This document shows positions 1-7,414 of a DNA stretch of 45,691 bases, in pieces. Position numbers and translations under genes: made by a program. The stretch spans positions 71,469 to 117,159 of the IMG/VR virus record IMGVR_UViG_3300046474_000237. One strand, written 5' to 3'. The DNA comes from a virus. Numbering within the stretch: position 1 is the first letter of the stretch; every line of letters starts with the position of its first letter. Below the pieces are notes generated by a model. It worked only from the letters and a program-made list of their open reading frames with translations, was not told the origin of the DNA and ran no database searches.

Positions 1-414
1 ATCGGTCCAAAGGCTCCTCCGTTTCCTCCACTACAAGTATCAATGCAACCAAACGTCGCTCCATTAACAGCTCAACAACGTGTAATCGAGCTAAAGAAAA
101 AGATTGTCGAATATAAATCTTTGCTCAGCATCGTAACTGACCTTTCTACAAAGAGTTTCGCATTGTTACTACTCGGTAACATCGAAAAAGAACTTGTAGA
201 AATTCAAGCTGAACTTGGCAAAAATCAAGTACAGCCTGCTCCGATTCAAACTCCGATTACACCTGTTGTTCAGCCTTACTATCCGCAGGTTCCAACCATC
301 GGCTCACCTGTTCAGCCGTATCGTACCGGTGACTTCCCAAGTTTTCCACAAGACCCAGTGACGTTCACTGGCGGAGACGTATTCCTTACCAACTCAAACG
401 AAGACAATCAATGA
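1..414 (+). CDS. Pro/Gln-rich hypothetical protein, 5' end outside window
   Basis: The frame is open from base 1, so the gene probably starts upstream. The first ATG inside the window is at 43 and would give 123 residues. The middle (about residues 10-60 from that Met) is charged and probably helical. The C-terminal half is rich in Pro, Gln, Val and Tyr and looks disordered. No family is recognised. Its stop overlaps the start of the dUTPase gene (ATGA), which suggests translational coupling in one operon with the two genes that follow. Confidence 0.7.
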   Translation: MGPKAPPFPPLQVSMQPNVAPLTAQQRVIELKKKIVEYKSLLSIVTDLSTKSFALLLLGNIEKELVEIQAELGKNQVQPAPIQTPITPVVQPYYPQVPTIGSPVQPYRTGDFPSFPQDPVTFTGGDVFLTNSNEDNQ

Positions 415-1157
415 CTAGCATCGCTCAAAACTTTCTCACCATCCAAGAAACTCTCAACCAGAAGCTCAGTCTTGAGTGGAAAGAAAAGGGTTGGAACTAT
501 CCTGATGCAATGTTCACCGAGGCTACTGAAGCCTTTAACCATTTGAACTGGGAATGGTGGCGTGCTGTTGATCGTAAAATCGATTGGGATCAGGTAAAAC
601 TTGAATGGGTTGACGTCGGGCACTTTCTGTTCAGTGAAATTATGGCAAGCAGAAACGAGAACAAGTTTAAGACTGTTCTCACTCGTTTCCAAGAAGAAGC
701 TAAGCCTGCGGAATCAGTTTCGGTTGATAGCGTTAAAAGCAATATCAAGGAATTCATTCATGCAGTTCTTAGCTATGATTCTATCAAAGATGAAGACTGG
801 GTTATTACACATGAGGAACTCCGTAACGTTCTTGGTTGGTTCCTTGTAGTCGTTGCTGAACTTGGCTTAACCATTGAACAATACTATACCCTTTTCATCG
901 GCAAGGTTTGTCTGAATCAACTTCGCTGGAAAAACGGGTATAAGAAAGGTATCTATAACCCCTACGAAGATCCTAAAGAAGATCACTGTAGCGAATACTA
1001 CATTAAGAATTGGGATGGGGTAGAAGATAACGAATGGCTTTCAGCGACAGCGGCAACGCTTGATCCTGCAAGCGATACTTTTAAACAAGAGCTGGAATCA
1101 TTGCTTGATCAGAAGTATGCGCAAGTTTATGCAAAGGCTTGGGATTGGGTTAAATAA
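411..1157 (+). CDS. dUTPase, dimeric all-alpha type
   Basis: Predicted to hydrolyse dUTP to dUMP and pyrophosphate in the cytoplasm, keeping uracil out of phage DNA and feeding dTMP synthesis. The 248-residue protein shows the hallmarks of the all-alpha dimeric dUTPase family (dUTPase_2, MazG-related). These are an ExxE pair at residues 37-40 (EATEAFNHLNWEWW), a second acidic pair in EWVDVGHF (E65, D68) and a late GYKKGIYNPYED segment typical of the third motif. The acidic residues bind Mg2+. The start overlaps the upstream stop by 4 bases. This family is unrelated to the trimeric beta dUTPases and is common in phages. The family call is strong; activity is inferred. Confidence 0.88.
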   Translation: MTSIAQNFLTIQETLNQKLSLEWKEKGWNYPDAMFTEATEAFNHLNWEWWRAVDRKIDWDQVKLEWVDVGHFLFSEIMASRNENKFKTVLTRFQEEAKPAESVSVDSVKSNIKEFIHAVLSYDSIKDEDWVITHEELRNVLGWFLVVVAELGLTIEQYYTLFIGKVCLNQLRWKNGYKKGIYNPYEDPKEDHCSEYYIKNWDGVEDNEWLSATAATLDPASDTFKQELESLLDQKYAQVYAKAWDWVK

Positions 1158-1160
1158 CTA

Positions 1161-1739
1161 ATGCACGACGATTGGCATCAACGATATTATGAAGAAAAAG
1201 GGGAAGAGAAAGAACTCTTTCCTCTTAACTTAAAACGTGTCAAGGTCATGATTGAATTGGAAGTCATGGCTGATGTATCAAAACATAACACTCATCAAAT
1301 CGTTCTTTGCCATCCGGACATGGACGGGCAATTAACGTTCGAGGTTGATGGCCTTGAACAAGCAGAGGATGCACTCGATGAGTATGAGATGGAGTGTATT
1401 GCAGATGAAGAGCCTGAACCAGAACCGGAGCCAGTCAAACCGGTAGTTCAAACACCGCCTTCTTACTACACTCAGAACGTTTACAGGCCTCAACCTGTAA
1501 GTGAAGAATACAAGCCTAAGCCTGTATTGAAGTTTGAACCTGACGGACCTATCTCGAACGATAGGCCTGTTCAGCCTGTGGTTCAAGAAGTGAATGTAAA
1601 AGTCAGTGCAGAGCCTAAGAAGATCTCAATCGAAGATCATCCTGTGGTCTCTATTGTCAGTGATGTAGCTGAGATAGCAGATATCTGGAAAAGCTTAGTA
1701 CCCAAGTTCAAATCAGTGCGTAAGAAGGTAGGTAAGTAA
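1161..1739 (+). CDS. Acidic Pro-rich hypothetical protein
   Basis: A protein of 192 residues starting 3 bases after the dUTPase stop, so probably cotranscribed. Residues about 1-85 are charged and look folded. They are followed by an acidic run of alternating Glu and Pro (about residues 85-97), a Pro/Val/Gln-rich linker and a basic C-terminus ending KKVGK. The linker composition resembles that of the gene at the window start, with its QPVVQ-like repeats. No family is recognised and no function is proposed. A bidirectional terminator lies just after the stop. Confidence 0.7.
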   Translation: MHDDWHQRYYEEKGEEKELFPLNLKRVKVMIELEVMADVSKHNTHQIVLCHPDMDGQLTFEVDGLEQAEDALDEYEMECIADEEPEPEPEPVKPVVQTPPSYYTQNVYRPQPVSEEYKPKPVLKFEPDGPISNDRPVQPVVQEVNVKVSAEPKKISIEDHPVVSIVSDVAEIADIWKSLVPKFKSVRKKVGK

Positions 1740-1749
1740 CAAAGAAAAA

Positions 1750-1774
1750 GCCACGTTTTAGCGTGGCTTTTTTT
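1750..1774. terminator. Bidirectional rho-independent terminator
   Basis: Stem GCCACG/CGTGGC with a short TTTTAG loop. It is followed by seven T on the plus strand and preceded by an A-rich run, so it can act in both directions. It lies between the convergent plus-strand operon ending at 1739 and the minus-strand late block ending at 1793. Confidence 0.9.
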
Positions 1775-1792
1775 AGCTTGTTGAAATTGTAA

Positions 1793-2242
1793 TTATAGAG
1801 AACCAGACGCTGATTCAACCCATGCAGTCCCAGTGTAAATAAAATCTGCCCAGGTACTAACTGATGCCAAACTTTTAATGGTTGCTCCGCCTGGCTGTTT
1901 AATGGAGATAGAAAATCCTCCAGTAGCAGTAGAAGCTCTAGTGACACGTACAGTACAGATTTGACCATCAACGATTGATGGCATAGTAACTGTACGGGTG
2001 GCCGTAATAGGGCTGGAATAGTACACGAAAGTATTTGGAGCTTCAGTAACCGTAATGTTGACATCACCAGGTGAGACAACTACCGGCATTAGATTTGAAA
2101 CCGAAACATTTACTTCGTCAATAGCAGCTTGAAGCAAAGTGTCATTAGACGCTAAGTCTTGGAGAGGACGATTATCTACAGTGTAGTGATACGAGTCATC
2201 CTCGGTGTAGAATCTAACAGTGTTAAAGGTTACTAAGCTCAT
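1793..2242 (-). CDS. Putative tail fibre/virion protein
   Basis: A Ser/Thr/Val-rich beta-type protein of 149 residues and the last gene of the minus-strand late block. The N-terminus (MSLVTFNTVRFYTEDDSYHY) is followed by DNRPLQDLASNDTLLQAAID, a segment of the kind seen in fibre attachment regions. The remainder contains short repeated beta-strand patterns like those of the fibre genes at 6643 and 7415. It lacks their C-terminal LPSG tip. A fibre or baseplate-attached role is inferred from composition and position. Confidence 0.5.
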   Translation of the reverse strand: MSLVTFNTVRFYTEDDSYHYTVDNRPLQDLASNDTLLQAAIDEVNVSVSNLMPVVVSPGDVNITVTEAPNTFVYYSSPITATRTVTMPSIVDGQICTVRVTRASTATGGFSISIKQPGGATIKSLASVSTWADFIYTGTAWVESASGSL

Positions 2243-2268
2243 AATTTTCTAAAGTTGTGTTTTTTATT

Positions 2269-2772
2269 TTACAGTACTGGCTTGATCGTGAAGCAAATTG
2301 GGATTCTAGGTAGTGGACCCCAGTTACCGTCTCTGTAAGCGCCAGCTTCAGCATCGTACAGATTCCAAGCTTTCCAGCCTAGCTTAACCTGAAGGTGTTT
2401 ACCACCATATTCATAGTTGAATTGACCATTAGGGCCTTTGGCGAAAAACGTTGTAGCACCTTCTGCGGTTTTGTTGAACTTGGCTGTCCACTGCGTCTTA
2501 TCCCACGCTACACCTAAAGGTTCGTAGTCAAACGTATAACCAGGATTACGACGAAGCCACTTCGTTGCTACTTCTTCGTCAGTGCCAGTAAAACCGTATT
2601 GCGGCTGACGACCCTCAAACAGTGTTGCATCGAAGGTTTGAAACCATGAAAGCCATTTAGGTAGATTGCCTTCAGCATCTACGAACTTAGCGATCAACGG
2701 TGCGAAGATCAACGTTATAACTACAAACAGCAATGATGCAATTGCGTAAAACGGGTATAGGATGAGATACAT
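2269..2772 (-). CDS. Conserved phage protein with N-terminal membrane segment
   Basis: A 167-residue protein with a hydrophobic N-terminus (residues about 1-30, YPFYAIASLLFVVITLIFAP) likely to be one membrane anchor. A soluble domain follows, rich in Trp and Tyr, with motifs LPKWLSWFQTFDATLFEG and WLRRNPGYTFDYEPLG. I recall similar small proteins as uncharacterised families in many phages near lysis or tail genes, but cannot confirm a family here. It sits between a fibre-like gene and the SGNH hydrolase. Confidence 0.65.
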   Translation of the reverse strand: MYLILYPFYAIASLLFVVITLIFAPLIAKFVDAEGNLPKWLSWFQTFDATLFEGRQPQYGFTGTDEEVATKWLRRNPGYTFDYEPLGVAWDKTQWTAKFNKTAEGATTFFAKGPNGQFNYEYGGKHLQVKLGWKAWNLYDAEAGAYRDGNWGPLPRIPICFTIKPVL

Positions 2773-2781
2773 TATTGGTCC

Positions 2782-4071
2782 TTAGACGAAGAGTGTTGGA
2801 TCTATGGCGTTAGAGACTTGAATCAAGTTATAGCCATAAGGCGTTTCGTGAGTACCATCTCCTGTCACTGCACCGGTAATTCCTGCAGATCCAGTAGGAG
2901 CTTTCCATAGACCACTGTCACGAGCCGATTCTACCACATCTGCAACTTCGAAGTAAGCCCATAGCGGACTTGGTTTAGTACGAATCCAGTTATTAAGAAG
3001 AATGCGTTGTGCATTCGATGCCACTACTGTCTGGTTAGCTACGGTAGCCCAAGCATCAGTGCTTGTACTTACTGGTGGAATCGTTGACTGAGAAATCTTC
3101 TTAGTCGGGAACAGCGCATAACCAGCCTGAAGCGCTGTCTGGATAACTGCTGCTGTACGGCCTGCTGTAAGATCGTTAATACCATATTCGAAATGAACGT
3201 GGGTATGATATTGAGCCAATGCTGCACGTAGAGTATGTGATGCATTAAAGTTCTGAATCGTGTCAGTCTCACAACCGACATTGCAGTACGGACGATCATA
3301 GTCTAGTGAACGGCATACTTCGCCAAGACCCCATCTTCCGAAATTGGCTGATGAACCAGTTGAAACAGCTGTAGAATCTGATCTTCCAGAAAGTCTAGAA
3401 TCACCATAGCAAATAACTGATGGTACTGAAGACATGCCTAGAACGACTAATGGAAATACCGCAAATGAACCTGTTGCTGCTCCACCTGTAGCCGTTGCGC
3501 CAGTAAGAACAGCTCTTGGGTCATTGGTTTGTGCTGCGGACCATACTACCATATTTGATTCTTGAGCAGTTGTAGTAGCAGTGGCTGAACATGGCACGTT
3601 AACGGCGCTTGCATATTGAATGTACGTACGCACCCAGAATTGAGCACCACTTGGAATACTCACCGGGATAGCATCGGTTGTAACATTTGCACCTGGAGTA
3701 GCAGTAGCGGAAGGAGAGTGAGGAACACCAGACGCAGCCGACCACTCAGCTAATGTAAATGTACCTGCTGGATATTCAATACTAACGTAGTATGTTGCAT
3801 TCACCGCAATGGTAAATTCCTGGACGTTGTTAGCATACCAGTTACCATGTACTACTTGTACTGATGTAACAGCATCACCTTGATTTGTATGCAAGGTTCT
3901 TGAATACGAAGCTATTTGAGGAGCTACTGTATACGTTTGATAATTCTGACGGCAACGAGTAGCAATGTTACGCAGAGTTTGACCTGGAGGGGTCGTAGGA
4001 CCAGAACCACCTCCACTGCCAACGCCAGCAAGCTTAAGAAGCTTTTTGAATTCGCCTAGACCTAGACTCAT
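2782..4071 (-). CDS. SGNH/GDSL-type hydrolase, tail-associated
   Basis: Predicted esterase, probably removing acetyl or similar groups from host surface glycan. With the ATG at 4071 the protein is 429 residues; a longer TTG start at 4083 is possible, but the ATG overlaps the upstream stop as ATGA. The SGNH blocks are in order: VICYGDSRLSG (nucleophile Ser225), FEYGINDL (Asn299-Asp300) and GDGTHETPYG (Asp405-His408). The N-terminal 200 residues are Ser/Thr/Ala-rich beta sequence after a Gly/Pro linker, plausibly the virion attachment part. Its place between the PAAR tip and fibre-like genes fits a virion enzyme that modifies O-antigen or capsule. Substrate is unknown. Confidence 0.8.
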   Translation of the reverse strand: MSLGLGEFKKLLKLAGVGSGGGSGPTTPPGQTLRNIATRCRQNYQTYTVAPQIASYSRTLHTNQGDAVTSVQVVHGNWYANNVQEFTIAVNATYYVSIEYPAGTFTLAEWSAASGVPHSPSATATPGANVTTDAIPVSIPSGAQFWVRTYIQYASAVNVPCSATATTTAQESNMVVWSAAQTNDPRAVLTGATATGGAATGSFAVFPLVVLGMSSVPSVICYGDSRLSGRSDSTAVSTGSSANFGRWGLGEVCRSLDYDRPYCNVGCETDTIQNFNASHTLRAALAQYHTHVHFEYGINDLTAGRTAAVIQTALQAGYALFPTKKISQSTIPPVSTSTDAWATVANQTVVASNAQRILLNNWIRTKPSPLWAYFEVADVVESARDSGLWKAPTGSAGITGAVTGDGTHETPYGYNLIQVSNAIDPTLFV

Positions 4072-4289
4072 TGCTTCACCCAAGCGCTTTCGCTAGTTAG
4101 ATTACTGCCAGTATAAGTGTAGGTCTTGACCCAAGTGCTAACGCCATCGGTGATGGTATCAGTGATAAGATTGTTTGAACCGTCGTAGCCGTAAGTATGG
4201 GCTAGAGAGGACGGACTAATTAGTTGAGAACCAGTTGAGTCAAATACTAACTCAATGGTTGCATCGGTAGAAGCGGAAGTAAAAGCCAT
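4068..4289 (-). CDS. Small hypothetical protein beside the SGNH hydrolase
   Basis: 73 residues, beta-rich, with Tyr/Gly/Asn/Thr patterns such as HTYGYDGSNNLITDTI and KTYTYTGSNLTSES that resemble YD-repeat or fibre sequence. Its stop overlaps the preferred start of the SGNH hydrolase gene, so translation is probably coupled. It may be a short adaptor or fibre fragment. No family is recognised. Confidence 0.55.
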   Translation of the reverse strand: MAFTSASTDATIELVFDSTGSQLISPSSLAHTYGYDGSNNLITDTITDGVSTWVKTYTYTGSNLTSESAWVKQ

Positions 4290-4318
4290 GATCGGTATCC
4301 TGGAAAGATACCTCTATT

Positions 4319-4639
4319 TTACTCGGAACTAACTATTCCCGAGCCGGTAGTTGCAGTGTAAATTCCAGCGTTGTCACCGATAATATGTCCTTGATCTCCA
4401 ACTCGGTGGAAGGCATTGCCGTTTATGTCTTTGCTAAGACCAGATCCAGTAGTGGCCACGGTCTGATGACCGCAAGTAGCGTTGCCTATTGCACCGATTG
4501 TGCAAACGATCAATCCATCAGCAGTAACAGTAGTGCCTGGATTACTAATGAAAGTAGTAGTGTATGGAGTAGGAGAAGCATGGAGGTGACAAATACCCTG
4601 TCCTTGATCTCCAATACGGCAGACAGGTTTCTGAGCCAT
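4319..4639 (-). CDS. PAAR-like spike-tip protein
   Basis: 106 residues with the PAAR layout: an N-terminal CRIGDQGQGICHLH segment, a central beta region, GNATCGHQTVATTGS, then HRVGDQGHIIG and TATTGSGI. The spaced Cys and His (C7, C17, H18, H20, then CGH) fit metal ligands at the tip. PAAR proteins cap the VgrG/gp5-type spike of contractile tails and help pierce the outer membrane. Lying within the late block beside tail genes supports this role. Confidence 0.82.
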   Translation of the reverse strand: MAQKPVCRIGDQGQGICHLHASPTPYTTTFISNPGTTVTADGLIVCTIGAIGNATCGHQTVATTGSGLSKDINGNAFHRVGDQGHIIGDNAGIYTATTGSGIVSSE

Positions 4640-5013
4640 TATGCTACCGTATCAGAGAGAATGGTTACGAAGCCGTTCATGAAAGGAATACGCTTACCTG
4701 TGTCCGAAGTCAGGACAAGGTTATAAACAGCGCGGTTCCATAGAACATCTGTTGTTTGGGCAGCTGTGAATGTAACTGTGACTAAGCCAGTATCTCCACC
4801 AAGCGTAATGCCGCCAAGCGTAGTTGAAAGCTCAAGTACGAAGTTGCCATTAGCGTAGCCATCATACGTGCCGTTCATGTTTTCCTTGAGCTTCATATCT
4901 GCTGAATAACCAGTCAGATCAATGGGTAGGCCTGTTTCAAGGTTTACATATAAAAAGGACTGAGTAAAATCAGTCCCTTCGGTTAGTTCAAAGTGAGTAA
5001 CGTTTCTTGTCAT
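4639..5013 (-). CDS. Baseplate-associated protein, BppU N-terminal-like
   Basis: 124 residues. The start HFELTEGTDFTQSFLYVNLE followed by GLPIDLTGYSADMKLKEN matches the general pattern of Ig-like N-terminal domains of phage baseplate upper proteins (a DGxPxDLTGYxxxxxxR type motif). Beta-strand pattern continues to an end that reads like a strand-rich domain. It overlaps the PAAR gene start by one base and the spanin gene by four, so it is cotranslated with both. The role is inferred. Confidence 0.55.
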   Translation of the reverse strand: MTRNVTHFELTEGTDFTQSFLYVNLETGLPIDLTGYSADMKLKENMNGTYDGYANGNFVLELSTTLGGITLGGDTGLVTVTFTAAQTTDVLWNRAVYNLVLTSDTGKRIPFMNGFVTILSDTVA

Positions 5014-5288
5014 GGTTTAGAGCAAGCATTAAGTGCTGCTTCTAGTTTAATCGTATATGCGATCAAGTAGTCGTTCTCAGCTGCGAGCAGAGCCAAGTTG
5101 TTGTAAAGCAAATCGCCTTTTTTAGCCTGTGTAAACACATACTTAGGCTTTTGGATATTCTGCTTTTCACACTTGACTTGAATAGGTACTTGCACTTCTT
5201 TAGTAACGTACTGAATCTGGGGCTGAGCCGCTCCAAACACTGTACAGCCAGACAGAAGCATAGCTGCGATGATGATTAATTTTTTCAT
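5010..5288 (-). CDS. Outer-membrane spanin (Rz1-like lipoprotein)
   Basis: 92 residues with a typical lipoprotein signal: basic start, hydrophobic core and lipobox LLSGC with the lipidated Cys at residue 15. The mature part is short and periplasmic, with Gln/Val/Lys-rich sequence and two further Cys. It follows the i-spanin candidate by 8 bases. Together they would bridge inner and outer membranes and fuse them at lysis. Sequence conservation among spanins is low, so the call rests on topology and order (endolysin, holin, i-spanin, o-spanin). Confidence 0.75.
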   Translation of the reverse strand: MKKLIIIAAMLLSGCTVFGAAQPQIQYVTKEVQVPIQVKCEKQNIQKPKYVFTQAKKGDLLYNNLALLAAENDYLIAYTIKLEAALNACSKP

Positions 5289-5296
5289 GATGACTC

Positions 5297-5713
5297 TTAC
5301 GGTTGATTAGCTTGACGATTATCGATTAACTGATCCATCAATGCTTTACTATTGGCATAATCGTCTGTGCCAGTAGGCTTTTGTGCAAGAATCGTTTTGG
5401 CGTGGGCTGTGCGTGTCTTAGCCTTAACAGTAGCTTCGCTAACTGCAACGGCAGCAGAGGCAGTAGCTGCGGCATCGGCTTGGGCTAGAGCTTGAGTATT
5501 GGCACTGCAATCGCTAGCTGCCGCTTCGAATTGAGCAGCAGTAGCCTGTGAGGAACCGATTTTTTGGTTTAGAGAAGCGATGGTTGTGTTGAGCGTTCTG
5601 ATGTGGAAGTACTCTACGGTGCAGAATAGTGCTAGGACTATAACCGTCACACCAATGACGATACCGAGCCAGTGCGAAAAGAATGCCTTAATAAGTGCAA
5701 ATGAAGTAAACAT
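5297..5713 (-). CDS. Inner-membrane spanin (Rz-like)
   Basis: 138 residues from the ATG at 5713, which has an AAGGA Shine-Dalgarno sequence 8 bases upstream; an upstream TTG at 5764 would add 17 residues but is less likely. It has one N-terminal membrane segment (about residues 15-36, WLGIVIGVTVIVLALFCTV). This is followed by a long Ala/Gln/Thr-rich helical region suited to a periplasmic coiled coil. This is the i-spanin topology, and the lipoprotein gene next door is the matching partner. Confidence 0.75.
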   Translation of the reverse strand: MFTSFALIKAFFSHWLGIVIGVTVIVLALFCTVEYFHIRTLNTTIASLNQKIGSSQATAAQFEAAASDCSANTQALAQADAAATASAAVAVSEATVKAKTRTAHAKTILAQKPTGTDDYANSKALMDQLIDNRQANQP

Positions 5714-5764
5714 GTTTTGTCCTTGAATTAAGAGGAGTCTATTCCACACTGACTCGGTTGTCAA

Positions 5765-6028
5765 TTACTTCTTAGTAGCGTCAGTGTCAGTGAATGCCTT
5801 AGCAGCAACACCAGCACCGATTGCAGCAAAGCCACCACAAAGGGTAGTGAAGGCCAGTGCCATGTTTTGGCCATCGAAATGACCTTGATAAATACTTGCT
5901 GCGTAGCCAGCGACGAACATAACTACGGTAGGAACGCTTAGCCCCATTGATAGAATACGAACTGGACAGAAACTTACGCCGTCGTTTTCTGTGATTAGAT
6001 CTTTAATAAATTGTTTGATTGAGAACAT
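5765..6028 (-). CDS. Putative holin, two membrane segments
   Basis: 87 residues with two hydrophobic segments (about 25-46 and 57-78, the second Gly/Ala-rich) and a charged C-terminal tail ending DTDATKK. Size, topology and place directly after the endolysin fit a class II-type holin that forms inner-membrane lesions and times lysis. A second small membrane protein at 8868 is an alternative holin or partner. Confidence 0.65.
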   Translation of the reverse strand: MFSIKQFIKDLITENDGVSFCPVRILSMGLSVPTVVMFVAGYAASIYQGHFDGQNMALAFTTLCGGFAAIGAGVAAKAFTDTDATKK

Positions 6029-6031
6029 GGT

Positions 6032-6571
6032 TTAGTTAACTCCGAGGACTTTCTTGGCACGAGCCCAGTAGGCTTGTCTGTCTGCCAGACCATTGGTGCC
6101 GCCATTAATCAGTTTAGTTACTTTTAGAAAGGCATCGTCTGTATTCAACTTGGCTAAGTCTGAGAGGTTCTTATTCTTCCAGAATTGTCCTGCTGATAAC
6201 GCGGCCCATTCAGGCAAAGCTAGATCGGTTGGATGTGATAGAAAATCGTGGTCCAGAGCCATTGTCATTGCAGCGTAATTGGATCTGCCTGTAACCTGGA
6301 TTAGACCTCGACCCTTAAACAGCACACCATCACCCTTCTGACTATTTCCTAGATCCTTACGCCCTTCATAGGCTTGTCCTGAAGCGAGTTCTGTCGTGTA
6401 GATACACCCACAGCTCTCGTGCATGACTTGAGCGATGAACATAGCAACGACTGGCATATCAGTAATGCCGTATTTAATCAACGTTTCATTGATAGGATCT
6501 GTGAACGTATCCAGACGAGCTTGATTCATCGTCGGAACAATTGCTTTGAGTTGTGCTTGTGTAAGTATCAT
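6032..6571 (-). CDS. Endolysin, glycoside hydrolase family 19-like
   Basis: A muralytic enzyme predicted to cleave the peptidoglycan glycan backbone. The 179 residues match phage GH19 (chitinase-like) lysozymes: MHESCGCIYTTELASGQAYE holds the general acid Glu52 and a second acidic residue Glu61. KGRGLIQVTGRSNYAAM is the conserved substrate-cleft motif, and the Trp-containing C-terminus is typical. No signal peptide is seen, so export should depend on the holin. An unusual hairpin with a T run ends directly before this start codon, and no good ribosome binding site is visible. Confidence 0.88.
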   Translation of the reverse strand: MILTQAQLKAIVPTMNQARLDTFTDPINETLIKYGITDMPVVAMFIAQVMHESCGCIYTTELASGQAYEGRKDLGNSQKGDGVLFKGRGLIQVTGRSNYAAMTMALDHDFLSHPTDLALPEWAALSAGQFWKNKNLSDLAKLNTDDAFLKVTKLINGGTNGLADRQAYWARAKKVLGVN

Positions 6572-6574
6572 GAA

Positions 6575-6607
6575 AAAATCACCGCTAGTTGCCTATACGG
6601 TGATTTT
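6575..6607 (-). terminator. Terminator-like hairpin directly before the endolysin start
   Basis: On the minus strand the stem AAAATCACCG/CGGTGATTTT encloses a 13-base loop and is followed by TTTTTT. The endolysin ATG follows within a few bases. It could end transcription from the fibre genes or fold over the translation start. It occupies most of the gap between the fibre gene (6643) and the endolysin (6571). Confidence 0.7.
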
Positions 6608-6642
6608 AGGTGAAACGTCAAGTGTCTAGTTGTTACAAAGTG

Positions 6643-7401
6643 TTATGTGCCGATTGCAAGCCAAGAACATCCTGTTGAACCAGCTCCAGCAGAAGGAACG
6701 GTTAATTTGAACTGTGTTGTGCTAATAGCCTGGATACCTACGCCAACGCTGTTTGTTGTAAGGGAGAGATTAAAACCTAAACTTGCGTAAGTAGCTAGAC
6801 AATTATTTGGAAACGCAATTGTAAAGTTGCTAGTTGTAGTTGTCTGCGCAGAATAGTTTCCATTCCCCCATTGTATAATAAGTCCGCTTGGAAGTTTTTG
6901 ATAACCAGCTGTTGATAACGGGGAAATTCCGAACCCTCCTGAATAACTAAGTACCCCGACCCCTATGGCTCTCCATACGCTAGAACCCGTTTTAACAAAG
7001 GTCATTGAATCTCCTGGCCCCAGAGTAATAGTTGTTAGTGAATTTCCCGTTGGACTAATAACGTCAGCTCCCTGAGAGTTAATAGTTTTATTAACGCTAG
7101 TAGTTGTGTTATGAACAGTTATACAGGCGCCGTTTGGAAAACTTGTTGTTAATGGAAGAGTCGCAGTTTGGGCACCTGCGGCGGTAAACAATACAAATTT
7201 ACCAATATATGTAGCATCCATAGTTACTGGGGTTGTCCCCACAATTACTTGATCTGAAAAATTACCAAGCGCTGCCTGTACAAACCCAGTAGTTGATAAG
7301 TTTTGACCATTATCAAACTGCGGAGGAGTAGTTGTTGTGACGAAGCTTGACCCTGCCGTAAGCAGATCGGTCAAATTTCCTAAATTTCTTGTACGTGCCA
7401 T
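6643..7401 (-). CDS. Tail fibre protein with gp53-like C-terminal tip
   Basis: 252 residues. The N-terminal part (NLGNLTDLLTAGSSFVT, then TTPPQFDNGQNLSTTGFVQ) resembles fibre linker sequence. The centre is Thr/Ser/Val beta sequence. The last 85 or so residues start GYQKLPSGLIIQWGNGNYS and end SWLAIGT. This matches the C-terminal domain of gp53-like tail fibres, which forms the receptor-binding tip. Two other genes here (7415, 10503) carry the same tip motif. Confidence 0.72.
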   Translation of the reverse strand: MARTRNLGNLTDLLTAGSSFVTTTTPPQFDNGQNLSTTGFVQAALGNFSDQVIVGTTPVTMDATYIGKFVLFTAAGAQTATLPLTTSFPNGACITVHNTTTSVNKTINSQGADVISPTGNSLTTITLGPGDSMTFVKTGSSVWRAIGVGVLSYSGGFGISPLSTAGYQKLPSGLIIQWGNGNYSAQTTTTSNFTIAFPNNCLATYASLGFNLSLTTNSVGVGIQAISTTQFKLTVPSAGAGSTGCSWLAIGT

Positions 7402-7414
7402 TTTTATTTATTCC

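Noticed and set aside
4385-4726. Plus-strand frame opposite the PAAR gene
   Set aside because: Ser-rich shadow of the minus-strand genes, which have recognisable domains and coupled starts.
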